Shown piece after piece: positions 17,914-26,424 of a stretch of DNA of 64,000 nucleotides. Position 1 is the first letter of the stretch, and each line of letters starts with the position of its first letter. Position numbers and translations under genes: made by a program. The notes beneath the pieces are model-generated. The model saw only the letters and a program-made list of their open reading frames with translations, was not told the origin of the DNA and made no database searches. Source of the stretch: Vibrio artabrorum (GTDB lineage: Bacteria > Pseudomonadota > Gammaproteobacteria > Enterobacterales > Vibrionaceae); assembly GCF_024347295.1 (NCBI RefSeq), contig NZ_AP025458.1, forward strand, positions 744,001 through 808,000. Direction: 5' to 3'.

Positions 17914-18723
17914 ATGCGTGAATTGACCACTCCTGCTTCAGAAAACTATGACCAACGATTTGGTGGCACTCGTCGCCTATATGGCAATAGTGAAGTCGAC
18001 ATACTCAGAGCCGCACACGTGTGTGTGATCGGTATTGGTGGGGTAGGTTCGTGGGCGGTTGAAGCGCTTGCTCGTACTGGTTTAGGTGAGCTGACTTTGA
18101 TCGATATGGATGATGTATGTGTGACCAACATCAACCGTCAGATTCATGCTATGTCGGGTACCGTCGGTAAGAGTAAAATCGAAGTGATGGCTGAGCGCGT
18201 TAAGTTGATTAACCCTGAGTGTAAAGTTAACCTGATTGACGACTTCATCGGGCCTGACAATCAGGCTGAATATCTATCGAAAGAGTTCGATTTTGTGTTA
18301 GATGCGATTGATAGCATGAAAGCTAAGGCTTCACTGCTGGCCTATTGTCGTAGCAACAAAATCAAAGTGATCACCACAGGTGGTGCGGGTGGTCAAATCG
18401 ATCCGACTCAAATCAAGGTGGCCGATCTGACGAAGACGATTCAAGATCCGCTCGCGAAGAAGCTCAAAGATACCCTTCGTCGTCATCATAACTTCCCGAA
18501 GAACCCAGCACGTAAGTTTGGTATCGATTGTGTGTTCTCAACTGAACAGCTGAAATACCCTCAAGCTGACGGCAGCGTATGTGCTGCGAAAGCGACAGCA
18601 GAAGGTCCAAAACGCATGGATTGTGCGACGGGTTTTGGTGCAGCAACGGTTGTAACGGCGACATTTGGTTTTGTGGCGGTTTCGCGTATTGTCGAAAAGC
18701 TGATTCAAAAGCACGCTAAGTAA
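17914..18723 (+). CDS. tcdA: tRNA threonylcarbamoyladenosine dehydratase TcdA (CsdL)
   Basis: TcdA is an E1-like, ATP-dependent enzyme that cyclizes t6A37 of tRNAs to ct6A. The protein has the ThiF/MoeB fold: RRLYG near the N-terminus, the nucleotide loop VIGIGGVGSWAVEALART, the LIDMDDVCVTNINRQIHA segment, and a Cys-containing C-terminal half (FGIDCVFSTEQ). I use the ATG at 17914 (269 residues); an in-frame TTG at 17902 would add four residues. It lies between mltA and csdE, and in E. coli CsdA and CsdE supply sulfur functions needed by this enzyme. Confidence 0.94.
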   Translation: MRELTTPASENYDQRFGGTRRLYGNSEVDILRAAHVCVIGIGGVGSWAVEALARTGLGELTLIDMDDVCVTNINRQIHAMSGTVGKSKIEVMAERVKLINPECKVNLIDDFIGPDNQAEYLSKEFDFVLDAIDSMKAKASLLAYCRSNKIKVITTGGAGGQIDPTQIKVADLTKTIQDPLAKKLKDTLRRHHNFPKNPARKFGIDCVFSTEQLKYPQADGSVCAAKATAEGPKRMDCATGFGAATVVTATFGFVAVSRIVEKLIQKHAK

Positions 18724-18760
18724 TCTCTTCTACTCAATTAAAAATCGACTGGATATTAAA

Positions 18761-19189
18761 ATGACCACATTCCCAAGCTCTCCGTTCGGCACTGAAATTA
18801 CCCATGATGATATTGTCGCGAAAATGCAGACATTCAGCGGCTGGGAAGACCGTTATCGGCAAGTGATTCAATGGGGTAAGAAACTGCCAACGATGCCTGA
18901 TGAACTGAAAAGTGAGCAGGTGATTGTCTCTGGTTGTGAAAGCCAAGTGTGGTTGGTTTCTCAAAATATCGACGGTGTTTGGCGCTTTTGTGCTGATTCT
19001 GATGCGCGTATCGTTCGCGGCCTGATTGCCTTAGTGATGGCTGCGTATGATGGAAAAACATCAGAGCAGGTTCAAGCGTTCGATATTGATGGTTACTTTG
19101 AACAAATCGGTCTAATTACCCATTTAAGCCCATCTCGCGGGAACGGCTTAAAAGCGATTGTTGCTCAAATCCAAGAGCTAAGTGCTTAA
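18761..19189 (+). CDS. csdE: SufE-family sulfur acceptor CsdE
   Basis: This 142-residue cytosolic protein is the size of CsdE. The motif VSGCESQVW places the sulfur-accepting cysteine at residue 59. CsdE takes persulfide from the cysteine desulfurase CsdA and stimulates it. It is 37 bases downstream of tcdA on the same strand, likely co-transcribed, and converges on csdA, its partner. An imperfect hairpin (19216-19241) and a heptamer repeat separate the two. Confidence 0.93.
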   Translation: MTTFPSSPFGTEITHDDIVAKMQTFSGWEDRYRQVIQWGKKLPTMPDELKSEQVIVSGCESQVWLVSQNIDGVWRFCADSDARIVRGLIALVMAAYDGKTSEQVQAFDIDGYFEQIGLITHLSPSRGNGLKAIVAQIQELSA

Positions 19190-19215
19190 CATCTCTTAGG
19201 TACACAGAAACAAAA

Positions 19216-19241
19216 AGGGTTGACGCTAAACGCCAACCCTA
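19216..19241 (+). terminator. hairpin after csdE
   Basis: AGGGTTG and CAACCCT form a 7-bp stem extended by two pairs after one mismatch, with a short loop. There is no long T-tail, so termination strength is uncertain. Confidence 0.6.
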
Positions 19242-19248
19242 AATAATG

Positions 19249-19345
19249 TCGCTACTCGCTACTCGCTACTCGCTACTCGCTACTCGCTACTCGCTACTCG
19301 CTACTCGCTACTCGCTACTCGCTACTCGCTACTCGCTACTCGCTA
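19249..19345. repeat. perfect heptamer tandem array, unit GCTACTC, about 14 copies
   Basis: Thirteen complete, identical GCTACTC units run from 19251 to 19341, preceded by TC and followed by GCTA. The array occupies the whole gap between the csdE hairpin and csdA, and its last three bases are the csdA stop codon (TAG on the minus strand). The lack of any mismatch suggests recent or ongoing slippage. The unit read on the other strand (GTAGCGA) is related to the GAAATGA array at 943-971. Confidence 0.97.
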
Positions 19346-20554
19346 AAGCATATCAACGGCTTTTTCTATCGCCGCGACGAGCTTTTCAACATCATCCATG
19401 TTGTTGTAAATACCAAATGAAATTCGAACCGTTCCTTTCACATTAAGTGCATCCATTAATGGGTGAGCACAATGATGTCCTGCACGTACTGCGATACCTT
19501 GCTGATCCAGTAGGGTCGCGATATCTTGATGGTGAACGCCATCCATCACAAAAGTAATCACACTTGCGTTGGGTTGATACCCTAAAATCTGAATGTCATC
19601 CAGTTTACTGAGCGAAAGATAAGTCTCGTGTTGTAGTTGGTGGATATGATTTTCGATATCTTGTTGTGCAAACCCACTCAACCATTCTATTGCAGTGCTT
19701 AATGCTATCGCTCCTGCTACATTTGGTGTGCCCGCTTCGAATTTGCCAGGCAGTTCAGAAAAAGTAGTGCCAGAGAAAGAGACGCGCTCAACCATTTTGC
19801 CACCACCGTGCCAAGGGGGCATGGCTTCGAGCAGTTCTAGTTTGCCGTAAAGTACGCCAATCCCCGCGGGTGCGTAGAGTTTGTGGCCTGAGAATACGTA
19901 GAAATCCGCACCTAAAGCAGTAACATCAGTCGGCTCATGAACGATTCCTTGCGCGCCATCGACCACCACAATGGCATTCATCTTGTGTGCTTTTTCGATG
20001 ACGGCTTCAATTGGTTGACGAGAACCTGTCACGTTGGTTATCTGAGCTAATGCAACAATCTTGGTTTGTTCATTTAATCGATCAGCAAAGGCTGTTAGGT
20101 CAAATTCGCACTCCGATGTCATTGGTACTTTAACAACTTTAGCCCCGGTCTGTTGTGCCACAATTTGCCAAGGCACAATGTTGGCGTGATGCTCCATTTC
20201 GCTGACCAAGATCTCATCGCCGGGCTGAAGGGTGCTTCTTGCATACGTTTGAGCAATTAGGTTGAGTGCTTCGGTGGCTCCGCGAGTCCAGATGATCTCT
20301 TTCGATGATGTCGCCCCTATAAATTGGGCGACTTTGTCTCTGGCTGCTTCAAATTGACTGGTCGCGTTCGCTGTTAAGCTATGGCTGCCACGGTGAACAT
20401 TGGCATTTTGTTTGGAGTAATATTGGCTAATGGCATCAATCACAACCTGAGGTTTTTGTGTGGTGGCCGCGCTGTCTAAGTAAATCAATGGTTGTTGATT
20501 GATGGTTTGTGATAGCGCAGGGAACTGCTCTCGGATGTGATTGATATCAAGCAT
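19343..20554 (-). CDS. csdA: cysteine desulfurase CsdA (SufS/NifS class II)
   Basis: This 403-residue PLP enzyme removes sulfur from cysteine as an enzyme-bound persulfide. The PLP lysine is Lys225 in SGHKLYAP, the PLP-phosphate and substrate region includes EMEHHANIVPWQ, and the persulfide cysteine is Cys362 in AGHHCAHP, the short class II form. Neighbouring csdE encodes its acceptor and tcdA its target pathway, which favours CsdA over SufS. It is convergent to csdE. The stop codon TAG is formed by the end of the heptamer array, so array length changes do not alter the protein. Confidence 0.92.
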   Translation of the reverse strand: MLDINHIREQFPALSQTINQQPLIYLDSAATTQKPQVVIDAISQYYSKQNANVHRGSHSLTANATSQFEAARDKVAQFIGATSSKEIIWTRGATEALNLIAQTYARSTLQPGDEILVSEMEHHANIVPWQIVAQQTGAKVVKVPMTSECEFDLTAFADRLNEQTKIVALAQITNVTGSRQPIEAVIEKAHKMNAIVVVDGAQGIVHEPTDVTALGADFYVFSGHKLYAPAGIGVLYGKLELLEAMPPWHGGGKMVERVSFSGTTFSELPGKFEAGTPNVAGAIALSTAIEWLSGFAQQDIENHIHQLQHETYLSLSKLDDIQILGYQPNASVITFVMDGVHHQDIATLLDQQGIAVRAGHHCAHPLMDALNVKGTVRISFGIYNNMDDVEKLVAAIEKAVDML

Positions 20555-20634
20555 CTATTCTTACCTAAAATCTTGAAAATTGGTGCTAGCGTTATGCTTA
20601 GCGGTATTGTTATTTTATCGCGACTTGTAAACCG

Positions 20635-20667
20635 TTGCTGACTAATCTTGCTGACTAATCTTGCTGA
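20635..20667. repeat. 13-base tandem duplication at the panE stop codon
   Basis: TTGCTGACTAATC is present at 20635-20647 and 20648-20660, followed by a partial third copy TTGCTGA. The panE stop (20655-20657) lies in the second copy. Confidence 0.85.
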
Positions 20668-21548
20668 TTCCAGCGATTTTCTTGCTCTTTGACCTGAGCG
20701 AACAGCTTTTGGTTAACCGGAACGTCGATCTGATGTTTAAGCGCTGTTTTTATTAGGTATCCAGTGATGAAGTCGACCTCTGTTTTGCGCTGGTAAAACA
20801 TATCCTGCTTCATGGATGAGTTGTTTTGCGCTGTGGCTTGGATGACCTGTTTGACGCTTGCGGCTAATTCGTCGAATGAACAAGTGATCCCTTTGGCTTG
20901 CATAACCTGTGTGAGCTCTTTAATGATAGAGCTTAAAACACCTTCAAACTTTTGATCTGCAAGCGCACCATTCTTGATTTGTTCCAACCCAGTGAGTGGG
21001 TTGATGGCACAATTGATGGCAAGTTTAGTCCATAGTGCGGTTTTTATCTCTGGGTTCCAACTCACGGCAGGGAGAGCGTTATCTAATACATCGACTAAAA
21101 ACGTACACTGCTGACCCGTTTGGTTAAAAGCACCCAATTGGGTTTGGCCCAATCCAGTATGAGAGACACGATAACGGTCCGGTTTGAATGCCGCTTGAGT
21201 GGTGGTCGCCAAGATTACCGGATGCGCATTAATGTGAGTAGCGATCTTATCGACCGCGCCCATTCCGTTGTGCAGGAACATGAGAATAGTGTCTGAGTCG
21301 AGATATGGAAGTAACGAAATAGAGGCTTCTTCGACTTGCCAAGCTTTGACCGTGAAGATCACCAAGTCACTTGCTGCTAGCTTTTCGATATTGTTATTAC
21401 TGAAGGGAAGGGAAGCTTGTCCATCAAGCGATAAATCAATTGTGGTGTCAGTGGCGCGACTCCACAAAGAGACATTATGACCAGCTTGAAGCAGTTTTAT
21501 CGCCCATAAAGAGCCGATGGCTCCGGGCCCAACAATCGTGATGTTCAC
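20655..21548 (-). CDS. panE: 2-dehydropantoate 2-reductase
   Basis: This 297-residue protein is the usual size for ketopantoate reductase, which makes pantoate from 2-dehydropantoate with NADPH for pantothenate and coenzyme A synthesis. The N-terminal Rossmann motif is ITIVGPGAIGSLWAIKL, and the C-terminal domain contains LWTKLAINCAINPLTGL with the catalytic lysine and the conserved Asn. The start is GTG at 21548. It is about 100 bases upstream of csdA on the same strand. A 13-base duplication covers the stop codon. Confidence 0.9.
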   Translation of the reverse strand: MNITIVGPGAIGSLWAIKLLQAGHNVSLWSRATDTTIDLSLDGQASLPFSNNNIEKLAASDLVIFTVKAWQVEEASISLLPYLDSDTILMFLHNGMGAVDKIATHINAHPVILATTTQAAFKPDRYRVSHTGLGQTQLGAFNQTGQQCTFLVDVLDNALPAVSWNPEIKTALWTKLAINCAINPLTGLEQIKNGALADQKFEGVLSSIIKELTQVMQAKGITCSFDELAASVKQVIQATAQNNSSMKQDMFYQRKTEVDFITGYLIKTALKHQIDVPVNQKLFAQVKEQENRWNQQD

Positions 21549-21606
21549 AGCAATACCGAGATAAGAAAGTGATGCTGCAAGGATAACGAGGCATTAAATG
21601 AAAGCA

Positions 21607-21635
21607 ATAAAAAATGGCACCCGAGGGTGCCATTT
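21607..21635 (-). terminator. intrinsic terminator after ompK
   Basis: AAATGGCACCC (21612-21622) and GGGTGCCATTT (21625-21635) form an 11-base inverted repeat with a tight centre; the minus-strand exit is T-rich (TTTTTATTGC). Confidence 0.88.
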
Positions 21636-21658
21636 AGGAAACTTTCTTAGAAGTTCGA

Positions 21659-22459
21659 TTAGAACTTGTAAGTGACAGCTACGTAGTGACCGAAACCAGA
21701 AGATTTCAGAGCGTCGCTATCTTTGATGCCATATACGTCTTTGTAGGCTTTAAGACCGTAACCGACTGCGAAACGATCTGAGTGCCAGTAGATACCGTTA
21801 AACATCGCACCACCGTTACTCGCTGTAACGTATTCGTCTTTCATACCAAATTGGTAGTCGATGTAACCTTGGTAAGAGATGAATGAACCATTTTCGAAGA
21901 AGTAGAATGGTTTGAACCAGTTTGCAGAGATTTGGTAACCGTTCCAGTCTTTACGGTTGCCATCGTAAGTACCGTAAAGGTTTACGCCAACTTTACCAAA
22001 CCATGGAACCATCACGTCAGAACCAAGACCAATTTTCTGGTTGTTCACAGAGAATGGGTTAGTTTTGTAATCTGTACCATCCCACTCCATTAACGAAGCA
22101 ACGTATAGTTCTTGTACTGGGCCGAAAGATAAATCTTTACCAGTTAGACCATCAATCGACATGCGTGGCGCAAATTTCATGAAAATCTTAGGAGAGCCAA
22201 CTTTATCGCTGCCTTTGTCTGACGTTAGGTTGAATACGTCAACGTAACCGTAAAGATCAAAGATCCCAGAGCGACCACCAAATTCCATCTCTAGGTAATC
22301 ATGAGTTGATTCACCAGGAAGCTCGTCGATAGCACCCATAAGGTTGAACTGCATCCATTTGTAGTCGTTCTTATGGATGTCGCCGTCAGAATAATCTGCT
22401 GCCATTACTGGAGTCGATGCCGCTGCAAGTAGGCCAAGAGTTAAAAGTGATTTACGCAT
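21659..22459 (-). CDS. ompK: outer membrane channel OmpK, Tsx family
   Basis: The product is a 266-residue beta-barrel precursor: signal peptide MRKSLLTLGLLAAASTPVMA followed by ADYSDGDIHKNDYKWMQF, the Tsx/OmpK mature start, and ending VAVTYKF with a C-terminal phenylalanine as barrels need. Tsx channels take up nucleosides; Vibrio OmpK is also the receptor of broad-range vibriophage KVP40. I place the start at 22459 rather than at the upstream in-frame ATG at 22603, since the latter would put 48 residues before the signal peptide. A CRP-like site lies about 130 bases upstream. Confidence 0.92.
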   Translation of the reverse strand: MRKSLLTLGLLAAASTPVMAADYSDGDIHKNDYKWMQFNLMGAIDELPGESTHDYLEMEFGGRSGIFDLYGYVDVFNLTSDKGSDKVGSPKIFMKFAPRMSIDGLTGKDLSFGPVQELYVASLMEWDGTDYKTNPFSVNNQKIGLGSDVMVPWFGKVGVNLYGTYDGNRKDWNGYQISANWFKPFYFFENGSFISYQGYIDYQFGMKDEYVTASNGGAMFNGIYWHSDRFAVGYGLKAYKDVYGIKDSDALKSSGFGHYVAVTYKF

Positions 22460-23044
22460 AATGGAACTCTCTATGTTTGAAATAAGTAACCCGCTAATTT
22501 GTGCGTGTTGTATATGTCCGAATGCCGAGCATAATAGCGATTTTGTTCTCAAATAAAAGTGAGACAGAGTGAAAAATACAATTATTAAGGTGAGTGTGAT
22601 CACACTAATAACCTAAAAAACGGAACTATTACGTGGCACTGCATACTGATGCACCACGAATTTTATTGATTTTGTGAAATCAGAATAATTTATAGTTAAA
22701 TAGCTGAATTATCGATCTACGCAAACGATTTCACTAAATGTCGTGACATATGTAGCAAAATCAACAGTATTTCTTCCCAAGCGTTTTATTGCAAAAAATG
22801 GCTTATTTACTTCACTTTTCTATCCAGTTTTTGATCCATTTGTAATCCACTTCGTAGTGAAGTCTGAATCAATGGATGGACAAATCATTTGATGACTGAC
22901 TAGGAGTTTTAACCTAGCTATTTTTTGAATCACGAAAAATTACAGACAGTTCACTGCACTATGTTTTGAGGCGGTTGTTATAGATGGGTTACTGGATCTA
23001 TCTTCTGTGTATGAGCTGGTCTAATTTTTTTGGAGAGAAGACCA
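22460..23044. other. divergent regulatory region between ompK and DUF4397 gene
   Basis: The 585 bases contain no credible gene. They hold a CRP-like site (22589-22604), an ACTTC/GAAGT inverted repeat near 22849, a CTAGG/CCTAG inverted repeat at 22900-22917, and the ribosome site GGAGAG for the gene at 23045. The length suggests layered control of one or both genes. Confidence 0.5.
22589..22604. promoter_or_regulatory. candidate CRP site upstream of ompK
   Basis: GGTGA-GTGTGA-TCACA matches TGTGA-N6-TCACA at nine of ten positions. E. coli tsx is CRP-controlled, which fits. A shorter overlapping palindrome TGTGATCACA is also present, so the site is ambiguous. Confidence 0.4.
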
Positions 23045-24385
23045 ATGAAATATTCACCGATATTCGTTGTGGCAATGTCAGCCCTGTTCATTGCTGGGTG
23101 TGATGATGATCCAACAACACAACTTCAAGCTGTGCACGCATCGCCAGATGCTCCTCGAGCTAATATTGTGGTAAACAGCCAAGCTCGCTGGAGCGGTGTC
23201 GATTATGCTCAAGCATCCGGATACGCTTCGGTCGATCAGGGCCAAACCACTCTGCAAGTCGACGTGCAACTCCAAGGTGAGGGCGTCGCGACTGTGATAC
23301 CTCAAAGCCAATTCGATTTGACTGGTGATTTAGATTACACCGTCATGGTGGTCGGCGATGCTGATGGTTCTAACAACCCTGTGGAGGCACTAGTGGTGAC
23401 ACGCCCTGCAGCGGGAACAGCAACCCGTTCCAGTTCTGATGTGCAAATTGTCCACGCGGCAACAGGGGTTGGAGACGTGAACTTATATGTAACGGCACCG
23501 AATGATCCATTGGGCACCCCACTTGGTACTCTAGGCTATAAGGACTTTACCGACGTGCTCAATATTCCTGCAGGGCAATATCGAGTGAGATTAGAAACCG
23601 TGAGTGGCAGTGCCATTGCTTTTGACTCTGGAGAAATCACTCTGTCTGGCGGTAGTGAGCTAACCATTGCGGCGGTACCAAGAGCGGACTCCAACAGTGC
23701 ATCTCCAGTCAAATTGATGGTGATGGATGGTCAAGGTTCATCTTTAATCTACGATAAGGCAGAAACGGCGGAAGTAAGAGTCGGGCATTTAGTTGATGGC
23801 GCACCGGCTGTCGATGTGTTTGTTAACTCAGCTCAGTTTGCTCCTCTTGATGCTCTGATGTTTAAACAGGTTCGTGGCTTTTTAGACTTGGCTGTAGGTA
23901 GTTACGATATTGATATATACGAAACGGCAACGACAAATCCAACATTGATCGATGTCGATGGTTTAGCCGTGTTTGCTGGTATGGATTACAGTATTTATGC
24001 GGTAGGGACAGTAAGCCCACTGAATTTGGAAACATTGGTCGTTCCTGAGAATCGACGACCTGTTGCTACCAGTGCTGTGTTGAACATTACTCATGCTGCG
24101 GCTAATCCAATTGCAGCGTCGGTTGATATTTACTTGACTGAAAACGTGGGTATCTCTGGTAGCACGCCTGCGCTGAGTGATGTGAAATTTAAAGATTACG
24201 CGAATGGTATTTATGTTGCTGCAGGGTCTTACTACGTGACGATAACGGTGGCAGGCCAACCATCGGTTGTAGCCATTGATTCTGCCCCTGCTACCTTGGC
24301 TGATGGTGTTGTTTATCAAGTGGTGGCGATTGACGATTCGATGGGAACTGGGTTTGACCTCATTGTGAGTGAAACGACAGATTAG
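23045..24385 (+). CDS. DUF4397 repeat lipoprotein
   Basis: The start at ATG 23045 has a GGAGAG ribosome site seven bases upstream and gives a lipoprotein signal peptide with lipobox FIAGC; the +2 aspartate would keep the lipoprotein in the inner membrane under the E. coli rule, which is unreliable in vibrios. The 446-residue protein is built of four tandem DUF4397 domains, each opening with a VxxxHxxxxxxxVD-like segment (LQAVHASPDAPRANIVV, VQIVHAATGVGDVNLYV, VRVGHLVDGAPAVDVFV, LNITHAAANPIAASVDIYL) and each containing a G-x-Y region such as PAGQYRVRLE. Its function is unknown. It stands alone, with a bidirectional terminator after it. Confidence 0.88.
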   Translation: MKYSPIFVVAMSALFIAGCDDDPTTQLQAVHASPDAPRANIVVNSQARWSGVDYAQASGYASVDQGQTTLQVDVQLQGEGVATVIPQSQFDLTGDLDYTVMVVGDADGSNNPVEALVVTRPAAGTATRSSSDVQIVHAATGVGDVNLYVTAPNDPLGTPLGTLGYKDFTDVLNIPAGQYRVRLETVSGSAIAFDSGEITLSGGSELTIAAVPRADSNSASPVKLMVMDGQGSSLIYDKAETAEVRVGHLVDGAPAVDVFVNSAQFAPLDALMFKQVRGFLDLAVGSYDIDIYETATTNPTLIDVDGLAVFAGMDYSIYAVGTVSPLNLETLVVPENRRPVATSAVLNITHAAANPIAASVDIYLTENVGISGSTPALSDVKFKDYANGIYVAAGSYYVTITVAGQPSVVAIDSAPATLADGVVYQVVAIDDSMGTGFDLIVSETTD

Positions 24386-24409
24386 CTCTGATGTCTCTTA
24401 AGATAGAAA

Positions 24410-24442
24410 GTAAAAGAGGGCAGCTCAGTACTGCCCTTTTAC
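24410..24442. terminator. bidirectional terminator between DUF4397 gene and ampG
   Basis: GTAAAAGAGGGCAG (24410-24423) pairs with CTGCCCTTTTAC (24431-24442) with one bulged base and a 7-base loop. A/T-rich arms make it work for either of the converging genes. Confidence 0.85.
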
Positions 24443-24462
24443 TATTATCCTTGATCTTACTA

Positions 24463-25821
24463 TTACTCTTGATTGTGTTTGGCTTTTTCGAGTAAATCCG
24501 TGAAAAAATGGCGTAACGAATAGAGCATGATCAAGCTTGGAATGACCATCAATGAAGTCAGTATAAAGAAGGTTGACCAATCATTGAGATAATCGACAAG
24601 CTCTCCGCTCAAAGAGGCTAATGTCGTTCGGCCTAAGTTTCCCAGTGATGCAAGCAGTGCGTATTGGGTGGCAGAGAATGCTTGGCCTGTCACCATTGTA
24701 AGAAAAGAGACGAACGCGACCGTAGAGAAGGCAGACGTAAAGTTATCAACCATCAGAGTAGCCAAGAACAAGTGTTCATTTGGGCCAACATGAGCAATCC
24801 AAGCAAACATCAGATTACTTGCCGACATCGCTATACCACCGATCATGAGCCCTCGAACAATGCCAAACTTCACGTTGACCATACTGCCCATCAGCGTAAA
24901 TAACATGGTGAGCCCCCAACCGATTAATTTTGAATAGTAACCGATCTGCTCATTGGAAAAGCCAACCTCTTTATAAAAGGTGATAGACATTCTTCCCAAG
25001 AAGGCTTCACCTATCTTAAATAAAAATACGAAAAGGATTAACGTTAAAGCGACTCTAAATCCATTACGCTTGAAGAAATCAAGGAAAGGTTCTGCAACGG
25101 TAACGGTAAGCCAGACAAGAATAGGGTTGCCTACGATCTTACTATGACGACGTTCAGCTTCTGCTTGTAAGCGATCTCGTTTTGTTTTTGGTTCCCCAAC
25201 CAATACAGTGAACAGCATTAGAAGCGCAACAATGCCAGCCATCCCGTAATAGACACCATTCCAACCAATAACATCGGCGTTAACAAAGGCGAGATAGCCA
25301 GGTAGTGAATAACCTGTCCACCAGCCGATGACCGCCATAGCTGAGGCTTGAGGGAGTTTCGATGTGTCAGATTTTGGAAACGTGTCAATCCGAAAGGCGT
25401 CGATTGCGATATCTTGAGTTGATGATGCAATCGCGATACCCAATGCCAACATTGAGGCTAGAACAAGGTCATTAGCTGGGTTTACCCCGGCAATGAAAAG
25501 CGTACAGATCAAGACTAAGCTTTGGCAGAGGAAAATCCAACTGCGTCGTTGGCCTAACATCGCATGCAGGATTGGCAGTTTTACGCGGTCTACTAATGGT
25601 GCCCATAAAAAGTTAATGGCATAGACCGCGAATACGCTACCAAAATAACCAATAGCTGTGCGAGTTAAGCCTGCATCTTTTAGCCAACCAGACATGTTGG
25701 ATCCGATCAGAACCCACGGGAAGCCACTCGAACAACCTAGCATAAACACCCAAAGTAAGCGTTTATCGAGGTAACTACGAAAAGTCTGCATCCACGTAAG
25801 AGAGGGAGTGCCTGATGACAT
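24463..25821 (-). CDS. ampG: muropeptide permease AmpG (MFS)
   Basis: This 452-residue protein with about 12 membrane segments carries AmpG-like stretches: the opening RSYLDKRLLWVFMLGCSSGFP, SSTQDIAIDAFRID and GWWTGYSLPGYLAF. AmpG imports anhydro-muropeptides released by lytic transglycosylases for cell wall recycling and beta-lactamase signalling. It lies downstream of yajG and ppiA; yajG and ampG are also adjacent in E. coli. A terminator-like hairpin sits between ppiA and ampG, so ampG may have partial or separate expression. mltA in this window produces such substrates. Confidence 0.92.
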   Translation of the reverse strand: MSSGTPSLTWMQTFRSYLDKRLLWVFMLGCSSGFPWVLIGSNMSGWLKDAGLTRTAIGYFGSVFAVYAINFLWAPLVDRVKLPILHAMLGQRRSWIFLCQSLVLICTLFIAGVNPANDLVLASMLALGIAIASSTQDIAIDAFRIDTFPKSDTSKLPQASAMAVIGWWTGYSLPGYLAFVNADVIGWNGVYYGMAGIVALLMLFTVLVGEPKTKRDRLQAEAERRHSKIVGNPILVWLTVTVAEPFLDFFKRNGFRVALTLILFVFLFKIGEAFLGRMSITFYKEVGFSNEQIGYYSKLIGWGLTMLFTLMGSMVNVKFGIVRGLMIGGIAMSASNLMFAWIAHVGPNEHLFLATLMVDNFTSAFSTVAFVSFLTMVTGQAFSATQYALLASLGNLGRTTLASLSGELVDYLNDWSTFFILTSLMVIPSLIMLYSLRHFFTDLLEKAKHNQE

Positions 25822-25837
25822 AGGGCGTCCTTGTATA

Positions 25838-25869
25838 GAAAAACACCCTTAAGGAGTTAAGGGCGTTTA
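25838..25869 (-). terminator. terminator or attenuator between ppiA and ampG
   Basis: On the minus strand AAACGCCCTTAA pairs with TTAAGGGTGTTT (25841-25852 and 25857-25868) across a 4-base loop with one G-T pair, followed by a T-run. It lies seven bases after the ppiA stop and 20 before the ampG ATG. Confidence 0.8.
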
Positions 25870-25875
25870 ATAAGA

Positions 25876-26424
25876 TTACTTAAGAAGGGTTACTTTGGTG
25901 ATGACAATTGGGGCGACAGGGATATCTGACATACGACCCATGCGCTTGGTTGGTATGGTGGCCATTTTTTGAACAACATCAAAGCCCTCAGTGACTGTGC
26001 CAAACACTGCGTAACCTGGGTTATTGCCTTTTGCGTTTAAAAAATCGTTATCAACCAAGTTAATGAAGAACTGACGAGTTGCAGAATCAGGCGCATTGGT
26101 ACGAGCCATTGCCACTGTTGCAGTGTTGTTCTTCAGACCATTGCGGCCTTCATTCTTGATTGGAGCATAAGTCGACTGTTGATTCATCTCTTGATCGAAG
26201 CCGCCACCCTGTGCCATAAAGCCAGGAATAACACGGTGGAAGATGGTGCCTTCGTAGCTGCCGTCTGCCACGTATTTTAGGAAGTTCTCAGTCGTAACCG
26301 GAGCTTGCTCTTGGTTAAGCTCAATAGTGAAGTTGCCTAATGTTGTTTCCACATTCACTTTAGGCCCCGCCCAAACGCTTAGGCTCACAAGCATTAATGC
26401 TATAGACGATAAAATACGGCCCAT
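25876..26424 (-). CDS. ppiA: periplasmic peptidyl-prolyl cis-trans isomerase A (cyclophilin)
   Basis: This 182-residue precursor has signal peptide MGRILSSIALMLVSLSVWA and a compact cyclophilin domain with the active-site run FHRVIPGFMAQGG, plus FFINLVDNDFLN. It catalyses proline isomerization in the periplasm. The ATG overlaps the yajG stop by one base (TAATG), so the pair is translationally coupled. It is inserted between yajG and ampG relative to E. coli. Confidence 0.92.
   Translation of the reverse strand: MGRILSSIALMLVSLSVWAGPKVNVETTLGNFTIELNQEQAPVTTENFLKYVADGSYEGTIFHRVIPGFMAQGGGFDQEMNQQSTYAPIKNEGRNGLKNNTATVAMARTNAPDSATRQFFINLVDNDFLNAKGNNPGYAVFGTVTEGFDVVQKMATIPTKRMGRMSDIPVAPIVITKVTLLK

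Noticed and set aside
19249..19345. Possible CRISPR array
   Set aside because: The unit is seven bases with no spacers and there are no cas genes; it is a simple tandem repeat.
19246..19446. Plus-strand ORF giving a YSLLATR heptapeptide repeat
   Set aside because: It is simply the 7-base tandem array translated; any period-7 repeat without stops gives a heptapeptide repeat. It runs antisense into csdA.
22460..22603. N-terminal extension of ompK by 48 residues
   Set aside because: It would place a second hydrophobic segment ahead of a complete signal peptide; the ATG at 22459 fits OmpK precursors.
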